Shown here piece after piece: positions 17,471-26,160 of a stretch of 64,000 nucleotides of DNA (position 1 is the stretch's first letter; each line of letters opens with the position of its first letter). Source of the DNA: CALSMU01 sp965230225 (GTDB lineage Bacteria > Bacteroidota > Bacteroidia > Flavobacteriales_D > Parvicellaceae); the NCBI GenBank assembly GCA_965230225.1, contig CBDDKM010000010.1, positions 558,001 through 622,000 on the forward strand, read 5' to 3'. The notes beneath the pieces were generated by a model. It saw only the letters and a list, made by a program, of their open reading frames with translations. It searched no databases and had not been told where the DNA came from. A program made the translations under genes and the position numbers.

Positions 17471-18052
17471 ATGGGAATTATATCTTCAATTAGAAATCGA
17501 CTAAGGCTAAAAAGACTTAGAAATTCTGAACCACAGATGTTGTACGGAATGACTAATTCCGATGGTACCTACCTTCCGGATTCTCGAATTGGTAGTTCTA
17601 CTGTAATCAACGATAAGAAGGGATTAAACCTGGCAGATAACGTGTTTATTGGTCATTTCAATTTTATCGAAGCCTCCAATGGAATTACCATCAAAGAAGG
17701 ATGTCAGATTACCAATTATGTAAGTATTCTATCTCACTCTAGCCATATTTCTATCCGATTATACGGAAAGCATTACCGAAAGGTAACTGACCACAAAGGA
17801 TATGTTAGAGGGGCTGTAAACATTGGTAAATACACATTTATAGGGCCACACACCACCATTATGCCAGGTACAAACATTGGAAAAGGGTGCCTTATCTCGG
17901 CATTTAGTTTGGTTCAGGGAGACTTCCCAGATTTTTCGGTAATTAAAGGAAACCCTGCGAAAGTGGTTGGATCTACCAAAACACTGGATGCCAGACCTCT
18001 TAGAGATGAAGAATTGCAAAAGTATTACAACGAATGGGCAGAGGAAAATTAA
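17471..18052 (+). CDS. Hexapeptide-repeat acyltransferase
   Basis: A 193-residue left-handed beta-helix acyltransferase of the WcaF/NodL/CysE-like group. Hexapeptide-type turns run from about 45 to 165 (INDKKGLNLADNVFIGH, VNIGKYTFIGPHTTIMPGT, NIGKGCLISAFSLV), ending with the usual IKGNPAKVVG. An insertion after SHSSHIS (about residues 93-115) carries the probable catalytic His region. It likely O- or N-acetylates a sugar of the polysaccharide. Its 3' end overlaps the following glycosyltransferase by 19 bases. Confidence 0.87.
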   Translation: MGIISSIRNRLRLKRLRNSEPQMLYGMTNSDGTYLPDSRIGSSTVINDKKGLNLADNVFIGHFNFIEASNGITIKEGCQITNYVSILSHSSHISIRLYGKHYRKVTDHKGYVRGAVNIGKYTFIGPHTTIMPGTNIGKGCLISAFSLVQGDFPDFSVIKGNPAKVVGSTKTLDARPLRDEELQKYYNEWAEEN

Positions 18053-18957
18053 GAGTTGTTGTTATTGGACTACCACTTTTTGCTAAAAGAGTAGCAAAAG
18101 AATTAGCCAGTTTTGATCGTAAGAATAGCTATACAGCTTTAGATACATATTACAAAAAAGCTGATAAAGCCAAATACTATTTAAAAGTTCGAAATGCAGA
18201 TATTATCTACTCCATTAATGGTACTCTTACCAAAAGTGGGGCGATTGATCTGGCATTGAAACTAAACAAAAAGGTTATTCTACACTGGGTCGGTACCGAT
18301 GTTACCAAAGCAATAGAAGCATACAATCAGGATAACTATGTAAAAGAATACATTGATGGTTGTACTCATTGGTGTGAAGTAGATTGGATCAAGGAAGAAC
18401 TTAAAGAAATTGACATCAATGCCGATATCGTAAACTTTGCTTCGTTCGAAGTAAAAGCTCCTCCTCTACCTTTTCAATCGGAATTTGAAGTACTGTCTTA
18501 CATTCCGCAAAACAGATCTGAGTTTTATGGGTTAAATGAGATAAAAAAATTAGCCAAAGATTTTCCCAATATTGTATTTAACATTATGGGAAGTAAATAC
18601 GAATTTGATGATATCCCCAATCTCCATTTTTTAGGTTGGGTGAAAAATGGTCCTGAGATCGTTGAAAAATCTACAGTATGTATTCGGTTTACTGAACACG
18701 ATGGATTATCTAACTTTGTTTTGGAAGCATTGGCAAAAGGTAAATACGTATTGTACAACAACTCCTTTCAGGGAGTATATTACTGTCCGGATTACAATGC
18801 CCTAAACAAAAGAGTAAAAATGCTTCATGAGCAGTTTCTAAAAAGCGAACTTCCGGTTAACTTAACGGGGCATGAACACATTAAAGCCGAGTTCAATCGA
18901 GATTATATTCTAAATGGATTAATTGAAAGGTTTGATTCACTAGTTAATGAGCAATAA
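18034..18957 (+). CDS. GT-B-fold glycosyltransferase-like protein
   Basis: A 307-residue soluble protein with a Rossmann-type N-terminus (RVVVIGLPLFAKRVAKEL) and a C-terminal half that looks like a GT4-type nucleotide-sugar site: FTEHDGLSNFVLEALAKGKYV contains an acidic residue and Glu near the positions of the EX7E motif. It is shorter than typical GT4 enzymes. Overlaps on both sides (19 bases upstream, 11 downstream) place it in the polysaccharide operon. The transferase role is inferred from fold features and position; donor and acceptor unknown. Confidence 0.65.
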   Translation: MGRGKLRVVVIGLPLFAKRVAKELASFDRKNSYTALDTYYKKADKAKYYLKVRNADIIYSINGTLTKSGAIDLALKLNKKVILHWVGTDVTKAIEAYNQDNYVKEYIDGCTHWCEVDWIKEELKEIDINADIVNFASFEVKAPPLPFQSEFEVLSYIPQNRSEFYGLNEIKKLAKDFPNIVFNIMGSKYEFDDIPNLHFLGWVKNGPEIVEKSTVCIRFTEHDGLSNFVLEALAKGKYVLYNNSFQGVYYCPDYNALNKRVKMLHEQFLKSELPVNLTGHEHIKAEFNRDYILNGLIERFDSLVNEQ

Positions 18958-20041
18958 AAGGCACATATTATTCATTTCCTTTTTATTTGAGCCTAATCAC
19001 ACGGTTGGAGCAAAGCGAATTACCTACTGGGCTAAAAACCTTTCCAGAATCAACCCTGAGTATTCTTGTGATGTAATAAGTACTGTTCCTAATCCCAATC
19101 CGGTAGGGATAGAAGACTACATGCATATCCCGAACCCTAAACAACCTAAAGGCCCTATTAAGGATGAGGGTATTACCTGGAAGAAGGAAATTAAACAGAG
19201 TATTTTAGAAAAAAATAAAAACTACGATGTAGTAGTAATGTCTGGTTCTCCATTTATGTACTTTTCGCTCACCTCCTTCTTCCAAAAAAGAGGTAGCAAA
19301 GTTATTTTGGATTACAGAGATCCTTTTGCCAATAACCCTCGTTTTGACAATTCGGTTATTAAAATAAAAGCCAAAGAGTATTACGAATCCAAATTCAATA
19401 AACAAGCCGATAAAATTCTAACAGTTAACCAATACTGTCTGGAATTATTAAGTGGTTATAGCCAAAGCAATAAAAAGTTTGAGATCATTAAAAACGGATA
19501 CGAGGATCTACCGGTGGAAGGAAATTCGAATATCCTCTCAAAATCCGAAGTTAACTTTATTTACACGGGTACTTTCTTTGCCGATAGAAACCCAAATAAT
19601 TTATTGGATGTTATAGGGCAATTTGGCAATCATAAATTCCATCATGTAGGAAGAGAAACTGACATTTTCAACCATAGTGGGATTAACAGTTATGGACTAA
19701 TGCCTTATTCCAGCATGCTTAGTGCAATTGATGAAAGTGATATTTGTGTTAGTTTTTCTTCCGGAAAACCATTTGAGTCTACTACTAAGATTTACGATTA
19801 CATCTATCGCAAAAAGCCCATTTGGATCATTTCTAACCAGGAAATTAAAAACGGTGGGATTTGGGATGAACTAAAGGATTACCCCAAAGTGGTTTGGAGC
19901 ATTAATGATCGAAAATCAATAGAGAAAGACCTTCCAATAGTTTTGGAGTTAATCAACCAAAATGCAGATATTGATGTTTCGCCTTATTCAAGAAAATCCG
20001 GACTACTTAAATTGATCAATCTGTTTGAAGAGATATGCTAG
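18947..20041 (+). CDS. Glycosyltransferase (GT4-like)
   Basis: A 364-residue protein with GT-B features: an N-terminal domain beginning HILFISFLFEPNHTVGAKR, typical of WbuB/WcaI-like group 1 transferases, the central ILDYRDPFANNP segment, an interdomain hinge KFEIIKNGYED, and a C-terminal domain (FIYTGTFFADRNP, IYDYIYRKKPIWIIS). The EX7E motif is not clear. Overlaps the genes on both sides by 11 and 7 bases. Expected to add one sugar to the lipid-linked repeat unit at the cytoplasmic face. Confidence 0.78.
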   Translation: MSNKRHILFISFLFEPNHTVGAKRITYWAKNLSRINPEYSCDVISTVPNPNPVGIEDYMHIPNPKQPKGPIKDEGITWKKEIKQSILEKNKNYDVVVMSGSPFMYFSLTSFFQKRGSKVILDYRDPFANNPRFDNSVIKIKAKEYYESKFNKQADKILTVNQYCLELLSGYSQSNKKFEIIKNGYEDLPVEGNSNILSKSEVNFIYTGTFFADRNPNNLLDVIGQFGNHKFHHVGRETDIFNHSGINSYGLMPYSSMLSAIDESDICVSFSSGKPFESTTKIYDYIYRKKPIWIISNQEIKNGGIWDELKDYPKVVWSINDRKSIEKDLPIVLELINQNADIDVSPYSRKSGLLKLINLFEEIC

Positions 20042-21270
20042 CCAATTTAGCTAAACATAATTGGAAATCGTGGAGCGGCAACATTGGGTTGTTGAGCATT
20101 TTTCTGGTTCTGGTAAGCACTCTAATCATTCCAGAAAAATTAGGGGTATCCAGATTAGAAAACCTAACTCTTCCTCTCCTATTGATGGGAGTTATTGGTA
20201 TCAATACTATTCGTACAGATAGAACCATTCTTACTTTGGTTTTGATTCTATTCATAACCACCGTATTCTCCAATTTGGTTAACATGAAAGGGACTGAAGC
20301 CTATATTAATTCCATACGCTTCATCAAATATGGATTGCTGTTCGTTATCACCGGACAATTAATACAATGGCATAAAAAGACTTTTGAACGACTCTTCGAT
20401 GTATTTGTGATCTTTTTAATGGTGATTAATATCGTGCAGGTTTTTAATTTTTTTGGCTGGGGAATTGACCTGCTAAACACCTACTCCACTCAAGAGTTGG
20501 CGGCACAATACAATCAAACATTGAATGAAGGATTCCGATTGTATGGAACACAAAACAACCCAAACGACAATGCTCTAATCTGGGGAATGATATGCATGTA
20601 TTACTTTGCCAGACAACTGGATAGAAAAAACTACTGGAACTTGTTTGTAATTAGCACTTCTGTTATTTTCCTTTTCTTAACTCAGTCAAGAACTGCCCTT
20701 ATTGGCTTTGTATCGGCATTTGGTATATACTACCTGTTTCAAAACTTTTCAGTTAAAAAACTTCTGGTTCTTACTGCCACCGGAGGACTTGGATTAATCC
20801 TTCTACAGCTTTCAGGGTTAACTTATTTGCAACAAATAATCTACAACAACCCATTAGAAATTAGTTCGTTAACCAAAAGGTATGACGTTTGGGGACAAAT
20901 GATTGAACTATGGAAAGATCATCCCATCTTTGGTTTAGGGCTAGAAACCAATTATACCAATCTAACCGGTAAAGCTCCCGATAGTGAGTATATTTTCTTT
21001 TTGGTATCCTGCGGTGCCTTATTTATCGTACCATACGTTTCTTTGATATTCTATTGCATTTATAAAGGATTTAAACAACTTAATGGCAAGGATCTCTCAT
21101 CTCCATTTTATAGTTTATATGTACTACTCCCAATCTATCTGATATTTTGTGGAATTACCAACTTCACTTTCAACAATGTTAAAGTAGCTGCATTATTGTT
21201 TATTTTGCTGGCTACAGTAAACAGTCTTAAGGCTAAACCAGATCATGAAAAGGATACTGCTGCTATCTGA
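20035..21270 (+). CDS. O-antigen polymerase/ligase-like membrane protein (Wzy/WaaL type)
   Basis: A 411-residue protein with about 10-12 membrane helices and a large periplasmic loop containing the Wzy_C/O-antigen-ligase pattern (LTQSRTALIGFVSAFGIY and later WKDHPIFGLGLETNYTN). Wzy polymerises repeat units on undecaprenyl diphosphate; WaaL-type ligases share the fold. Its place next to a flippase and transferases favours polymerase. It overlaps the next glycosyltransferase by 26 bases. Confidence 0.82.
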   Translation: MLANLAKHNWKSWSGNIGLLSIFLVLVSTLIIPEKLGVSRLENLTLPLLLMGVIGINTIRTDRTILTLVLILFITTVFSNLVNMKGTEAYINSIRFIKYGLLFVITGQLIQWHKKTFERLFDVFVIFLMVINIVQVFNFFGWGIDLLNTYSTQELAAQYNQTLNEGFRLYGTQNNPNDNALIWGMICMYYFARQLDRKNYWNLFVISTSVIFLFLTQSRTALIGFVSAFGIYYLFQNFSVKKLLVLTATGGLGLILLQLSGLTYLQQIIYNNPLEISSLTKRYDVWGQMIELWKDHPIFGLGLETNYTNLTGKAPDSEYIFFLVSCGALFIVPYVSLIFYCIYKGFKQLNGKDLSSPFYSLYVLLPIYLIFCGITNFTFNNVKVAALLFILLATVNSLKAKPDHEKDTAAI

Positions 21271-22324
21271 TATTAATTCTCCTCATACTCAAAAATGGGT
21301 AACCGCTCTATTACAAAGGGGAATGGTGGTTCATGTTTTCTCACTTAGCAAGCCTACTAAAGATTGGTACAAAGAGCTGAGTAATTTCTCGTTCTCATTT
21401 GAAGATAGAGCCTACGCTCAACGAAAAGGAATTAAAAGAGTGTTCAAAGTTTTCTACTTAAAGGGTAGTTCGGAGCTTAAAAAAGTGGCCGAAGAATTTA
21501 AACCCGATTTTGTGCATGCTCACTATGCCTCCAGTTATGGACTTTTGGGGTCATTTTTAAACTTTTCACCATACTATGTATCTGTTTGGGGATCTGATGT
21601 ATTTGAATTTCCGAAACGATCTCCGTTAACAAAAAAGATTTTCAAGAGGGTAATGAAAAAGGCCAACAAGATTTTCTCGACAGGAGAGGTTATGGCCAAA
21701 GAAATTCAACTTTATACCACAAAAAAAGTCGAAGTGGTTTCGTTTGGGATTGATACTGAGAAATTCCAACCTTCTCCCAAAAGCGAAAAAGCCATTACTG
21801 TTCTCGGGCTGATCAAAACACTGGAACCCATATATGGAGTTGATATACTACTAAAGGCCATTGCCCTTGTACACAAAGAGCTCCCTCCAATTGAGTTAAG
21901 AATTATTGGTGACGGTAGTCAGCGTCAGGAGTTAGAAAAACTTTCTTCCGAATTAGGAATCAACCACCTTGTAAATTTCAAAGGAAGAATTCCTTACGGG
22001 GATGTTCCCAAAGAATATCAGGAGTTAGACATACTGGTAAACCCCTCTCGATTTGAAAGTTTTGGGGTGTCTGCTCTAGAAGCTTCTGCTTGTGGAGTTC
22101 CAGTTATTGCATCTAGAGCAGGAGGGTTAACTGAAGTAGTTGTGGATGGTTCTACCGGGCTTTTAGTTCCACCGGAGCAACCTAATGAACTTGGAGAAGC
22201 TATTAAAAAACTGGTTTTAGATAAGGGATTAAGAGTTATGCTAGGTGCTAATGGTAGAGAATTTGTGCTAAAAAACTATAAAATAGAATCGTCTATTGAC
22301 AATATGATTAAGCATTATCAGTAG
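21245..22324 (+). CDS. Glycosyltransferase family 4
   Basis: A 359-residue retaining GT-B transferase. The N-terminal domain includes VHAHYASSYGLLG and VSVWGSDVF; the C-terminal domain carries the EX7E motif (Glu271 to Glu279 in FESFGVSALEASACGVPVI), followed by GGLTEVV and NGREFVLKNY. All expected GT4 elements are present. Last gene of this plus-strand run; its 3' end overlaps the convergent Wzz-like gene by 17 bases, so no terminator separates them. Confidence 0.93.
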   Translation: MKRILLLSDINSPHTQKWVTALLQRGMVVHVFSLSKPTKDWYKELSNFSFSFEDRAYAQRKGIKRVFKVFYLKGSSELKKVAEEFKPDFVHAHYASSYGLLGSFLNFSPYYVSVWGSDVFEFPKRSPLTKKIFKRVMKKANKIFSTGEVMAKEIQLYTTKKVEVVSFGIDTEKFQPSPKSEKAITVLGLIKTLEPIYGVDILLKAIALVHKELPPIELRIIGDGSQRQELEKLSSELGINHLVNFKGRIPYGDVPKEYQELDILVNPSRFESFGVSALEASACGVPVIASRAGGLTEVVVDGSTGLLVPPEQPNELGEAIKKLVLDKGLRVMLGANGREFVLKNYKIESSIDNMIKHYQ

Positions 22325-22928
22325 TTCTACCGTATGCTTTAACCTTTACGTAAAAATCAATTAACACGCTTATTACCATCCCCAAAACAAAGAAAAGTAT
22401 CCCCCATTTTAACATTGTTTTTTGAATTGGGTTAGCAGGTAATGTTGGCTGATCATACTTAGGAGAAATATCTATGGTTCCAACACCATTAAACAACTGA
22501 TCATTGTTTACAAAGTCAATCAAACCATCTTTAAACTTCCCTACTTTAGATAAATCCGAAGCGGTTAATTTCACGTAAAAGACATTATTATTTAAATCCT
22601 CATTAGGGTTTTTATTCTCGTAAATTGAAGCTTCGAGAGACCAAATAACTGATGTTAATTCCTCAGACATTCCGGTTTGTTCCGATAACAAACCTGCATT
22701 ATGTGTATTTGCTGCAGATTGAAGTGAGTTCAAAACTCCCACCACCGACACATTGGAAATTCCATTTGCCTGTCCGGTTAGAGTTGTTTCAAACACAGGT
22801 GGATCCTGCGATCCTCTTTGCCATCCAAAAACAACACCGAGTATTAGAAAACCCAAAATGATCCACCATCTTTTTTGAATAAATTTTAGTGTTTTATTTC
22901 CAGTTTCCAGAATACTTACTTCTTCCAT
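22308..22928 (-). CDS. Short Wzz-like chain-length determinant protein
   Basis: A 206-residue inner-membrane protein with the PCP (polysaccharide co-polymerase) layout: first membrane helix at about 21-38 after a short cytoplasmic N-terminus (WWIILGFLILGVVFGW), a periplasmic domain of about 130 residues, a Pro-rich stretch (DQPTLPANP), and a second helix at about 171-191. The periplasmic part is much smaller than in classical Wzz (about 250-300). No kinase domain is fused. It probably sets chain length for one of the polymerases nearby. Transcribed against the cluster. Confidence 0.72.
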   Translation of the reverse strand: MEEVSILETGNKTLKFIQKRWWIILGFLILGVVFGWQRGSQDPPVFETTLTGQANGISNVSVVGVLNSLQSAANTHNAGLLSEQTGMSEELTSVIWSLEASIYENKNPNEDLNNNVFYVKLTASDLSKVGKFKDGLIDFVNNDQLFNGVGTIDISPKYDQPTLPANPIQKTMLKWGILFFVLGMVISVLIDFYVKVKAYGRTTDNA

Positions 22929-22947
22929 TTCATTTTGATTAACCCTT

Positions 22948-22955
22948 CAAAAGTA
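22948..22955 (-). promoter_or_regulatory. -7 box upstream of the Wzz-like gene
   Basis: On the minus strand TACTTTTG, a full match to TAnnTTTG, 19 bases before the start codon at 22928. No -33 TTG at 19 bases. It lies in the short gap after the dimethylformamidase-like gene, so the two could also be co-transcribed. Confidence 0.38.
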
Positions 22956-22969
22956 TCAATTTTCTTTAA

Positions 22970-24208
22970 CTATTGATTCAACAGATAAGCTACCGCATTC
23001 ATTGAAATGGTATGTAAGGTAGAATCAAAGTTTTTTTCCAGGCACCAATCCTGTGTTCCAACCGATAAAATAGTACCGGAAGAATCAGACTGCTTTAGTT
23101 CGTAAATCCCTCCTATGTTCTCTGTTTTATCTTTATAAGTGCATCTTTGACCAGCTATAATCTCAGCTTTTTGGTACCCTTCTAATATTCCTGTTGGTGT
23201 TGGAGTTGCTTCCCACTTCACCGGAATTCCTGCGTACAAATCAGCTTCAATAATTAATAGAGAATCATTAATACCTTCCATTACAGGATGGTTCTTTTGA
23301 TAGATTTGATATCCTCTTTCAGTTTGATTCTTTACACCTCCAAGTGTGTATCCTACTCCAATTACATCTGATGGTAATTCTCCATTATACCTTATCCAGC
23401 CTATGAACCCTTCCTGTTCTCCGGGCATTTCTGAATTCATGAGTAATCTTGATTCACGATCATACCACATCACAATATCCATAAAATAAGATGACATAAG
23501 GAACAAGTTTCCACCCTCTTCCATATATTTAAGAATATTCCCTTTCATTTTAGGCGACCAAAATGCACTCTTCCCGTAAACAATCACCAATTCCGTATTA
23601 TCTATTTCCGAATACTCTTCCACATCAAGATCAGAGATGTATTTAACCTTGTAATGTTTTTCCAACTCCAGCAAAAAGCCTTTAATTCCAAGTGTATAAT
23701 CATCCACCGGAATCCCGCGATTTAAGCTAACCTGATTGTGAGGTTCTGTAACACCACTTTTACCTCTAAACTTATGGTAAAAACTATTATTTCCAAATGG
23801 GTAAACCACTGTAATCTGAGCAGGTTCTTTCGATTTAACAATTAGAGGAAATTCCTCATTAAGAAAATAAATCCCGGAAGGAGTTCCTTCCGGCAACTTT
23901 ATCCCAGATAAATGAGTGGACTCAAATCCCTTTTCTACAAAATTTTCATTCTTAATTCCTTGACCACTAAAGGATATTTTCTCATTCAATATGGTATCCT
24001 CCGACAAAGAAGTTATCACCAATTCAGATTCTATTTCCAAATCAATTCCCGACGAAAAATGTACCTGTATTTCATCTTCCTGAAAATAAGATGCATCACC
24101 GGTATACAAATAGATCCCTGCTATCTCCTTCGGGTTAACAGATAGGATTAATGCAACTAATAACCCTACAATTACCAACAACTTTATTACTTTTAGTTCC
24201 TTAAACAT
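22970..24208 (-). CDS. Membrane-anchored protein resembling the N,N-dimethylformamidase large-subunit C-terminal region
   Basis: A 412-residue protein with an N-terminal membrane anchor or uncleaved signal (about 7-25), a beta-rich module (about 30-125) ending in PEGTPSGIYFL (SGxY hallmark), and an alpha/beta module (130-412) with VSLNRGIPVDDY, ISDLDVEEYSEIDN, LVIVYGKSAFWSPKM and EEGGNLFLMSS. That order resembles the glutamine-amidotransferase-like C-terminal domain of N,N-dimethylformamidase large subunits and relatives. In place of the usual Gly-His-Asp-Glu-Tyr-Trp stretch it has GKSAFW, so the residues differ. It lies within the polysaccharide cluster, four bases from a divergent gene. Function unknown; a glycan-modifying role is only a guess. 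Confidence 0.5.
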   Translation of the reverse strand: MFKELKVIKLLVIVGLLVALILSVNPKEIAGIYLYTGDASYFQEDEIQVHFSSGIDLEIESELVITSLSEDTILNEKISFSGQGIKNENFVEKGFESTHLSGIKLPEGTPSGIYFLNEEFPLIVKSKEPAQITVVYPFGNNSFYHKFRGKSGVTEPHNQVSLNRGIPVDDYTLGIKGFLLELEKHYKVKYISDLDVEEYSEIDNTELVIVYGKSAFWSPKMKGNILKYMEEGGNLFLMSSYFMDIVMWYDRESRLLMNSEMPGEQEGFIGWIRYNGELPSDVIGVGYTLGGVKNQTERGYQIYQKNHPVMEGINDSLLIIEADLYAGIPVKWEATPTPTGILEGYQKAEIIAGQRCTYKDKTENIGGIYELKQSDSSGTILSVGTQDWCLEKNFDSTLHTISMNAVAYLLNQ

Positions 24209-24212
24209 TTTA

Positions 24213-25457
24213 ATGGAAGAATCAGGCCTTAAATATAAGTTGAATTACTATTTAATAGTAATTATTGCCTTTATTATTCCTCTATCCAAGATTCTTGTTC
24301 CTCCATTAGTATTGCTACTTTTCATCAGTAGTTTGATGAATAACAACCTAAAAATTAAGAATCATCCCAATCGGAACAAATGGAACTTATTACTGTTTGT
24401 TCCATACGCACTTTATGCGTTGGGAATCATCTACTCAGAGAACAAAGATGTTGCCTTGTTCAATCTGGAAGTCAAGTTAGCGCTGCTTGCATTTCCCACC
24501 AGCTTAATCTTGTCTGCAGTTAATCTTAAACAAATACTGGTACCTGCAATGAAAGCATTTATAGAAGGATGTTTAGTAGCCATTGTTCTTTGTTTGATTC
24601 ATGCTGGTTTAATTTACTACTACAATCGCGACATTCAAGAATTTTACTACTCTAACCTCTCCTATTTCCACCATGCAAGTTACTTCTCTATGTTCCTTAA
24701 TTTTGGTTTGGTTGGATTATATTATTACTCATTTCATCCAGGAAAAAGATTCCTCATTAAAACCATTCCCGGGTTCTTTTTAATTATTCTTTTTTCTGTA
24801 TTCATTGCTCTTCTAGCTTCAAAAACAGGAATAATCACTCTAATATTTGTTCATTTATACGCACTATTCTACTGGATCTTTCGTCATAAGTACTACCTAA
24901 AAGGAGGGTTGGCCATCTTATCCATCGCTATCGCTTCAATAGCTCTGTATTATTCGTCTAGTTTTCTTCAAAACAGAATTCAGGAAACCATATTTAATAC
25001 TTCTGCTAACAATACACCTACTGTATCATCTACCGGAGCTAGAGTTTATGCCTGGAAAGCTTCTATTGACCTGATAAAAGAGCAACCATTTTTTGGTTAT
25101 GGACCGGGAGATGCCAATGATCAGCTCGAACTAAAGTTCAAAGAGCAGGGGTTAAAAAAACTGGCCAGCAGGAACTTAAATGCGCACAACCAGTACTTGC
25201 AAACATCTATAGCCCTTGGATTAGTGGGAGGTATTGCACTTCTACTCTATCTGTTAGGACCTTTTTTACTCACTTTTAAGGCAAAAGAGTGGATTTACTC
25301 CTTTTTCATACTCATTACCGGGTTTAATTTCATGACCGAAGCCATGCTCGAAACACAATCGGGTGTAATTTTTTATGCATTCTTTAACACCTTGTTTTTC
25401 CTACTTCTAATACAAAGCTTACAGACACGCTTAAGTAAGCAGAGTATTCAGGCTTAA
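24213..25457 (+). CDS. O-antigen ligase/polymerase family membrane protein
   Basis: A 414-residue polytopic membrane protein, about 11 helices, of the Wzy_C/WaaL superfamily. The diagnostic large loop holds TGARVYAWKASIDLIKEQP followed by FFGYGPGDAND and LNAHNQYLQTSIALG, the latter being the conserved His-containing segment (HNxYLQ) of O-antigen ligases. It is better matched to a ligase than the protein at 20035. It may join finished chains to a lipid or act as a second polymerase. Starts four bases from the divergent gene. Confidence 0.85.
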   Translation: MEESGLKYKLNYYLIVIIAFIIPLSKILVPPLVLLLFISSLMNNNLKIKNHPNRNKWNLLLFVPYALYALGIIYSENKDVALFNLEVKLALLAFPTSLILSAVNLKQILVPAMKAFIEGCLVAIVLCLIHAGLIYYYNRDIQEFYYSNLSYFHHASYFSMFLNFGLVGLYYYSFHPGKRFLIKTIPGFFLIILFSVFIALLASKTGIITLIFVHLYALFYWIFRHKYYLKGGLAILSIAIASIALYYSSSFLQNRIQETIFNTSANNTPTVSSTGARVYAWKASIDLIKEQPFFGYGPGDANDQLELKFKEQGLKKLASRNLNAHNQYLQTSIALGLVGGIALLLYLLGPFLLTFKAKEWIYSFFILITGFNFMTEAMLETQSGVIFYAFFNTLFFLLLIQSLQTRLSKQSIQA

Positions 25458-25513
25458 CAGCTCTATTCTCTTAGTATTTTTTGGTTACCTTTACCCCCGT
25501 TAAATTGAAGTGA

Positions 25514-26155
25514 ATGATTCATCAAGGGAAAAAATCGATACTAATTTTAGCGCCACACACGGACGATGGTGAATTTGGCTGTGGAGGAACAATCAACAAA
25601 CTAATTGAAGAAGGACATGATGTGCATTATGCTGCTTTTTCTGCCTGTCAGCAATCAGTTTTACCGCAATTCCCTTCGGATATACTTATTACCGAAGTTA
25701 AAGCTGCTACTAAAACACTCGGTATCAAACCTGAGAATCTTTATCTGTTTGATTACGATGTTAGAACGTTTAACTATCACCGTCAGGAAATTTTGGATGA
25801 CCTGATCAAATTGAGAACCAAAATTCAGCCAGACATTGTTTTCATGCCTTCGTTAAACGATTTGCATCAGGATCATAAAACCATTGCAGATGAAAGTTTA
25901 AGAGCGTTTAAATTCTCTACTATTTTCTGTTATGAAATGCCCTGGAACAACATCACATTTACCACTTCTACCTTCTTTATTTTGAGTGATAATCATGTAG
26001 CTACCAAAGTAGCGGCATTAAAGCAATATAAATCTCAGGAGCACCGATCTTATGCTAATGAAAACTTCATTCGTTCGCTTGCTACCACAAGAGGGGTACA
26101 AATAGGACAAAAATACGCCGAGACTTTTGAAGTACTTAGGTACATTGTAAAATAG
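25514..26155 (+). CDS. PIG-L family (LmbE-like) deacetylase
   Basis: A 213-residue zinc-dependent N-deacetylase of the PIG-L/LmbE/MshB family, which removes acetyl groups from GlcNAc-type sugars. The metal motif appears as APHTDDGEFGCGG (His15, Asp18 as ligands, Asp17 as likely base), and the second motif is SLNDLHQDHKTI with the His ligand near residue 119. Length is typical. It lies 5 bases before an LpxD-like N-acyltransferase gene, a pairing that suggests acetyl removal followed by re-acylation of an amino sugar. Confidence 0.9.
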   Translation: MIHQGKKSILILAPHTDDGEFGCGGTINKLIEEGHDVHYAAFSACQQSVLPQFPSDILITEVKAATKTLGIKPENLYLFDYDVRTFNYHRQEILDDLIKLRTKIQPDIVFMPSLNDLHQDHKTIADESLRAFKFSTIFCYEMPWNNITFTTSTFFILSDNHVATKVAALKQYKSQEHRSYANENFIRSLATTRGVQIGQKYAETFEVLRYIVK

Positions 26156-26160
26156 GAATC

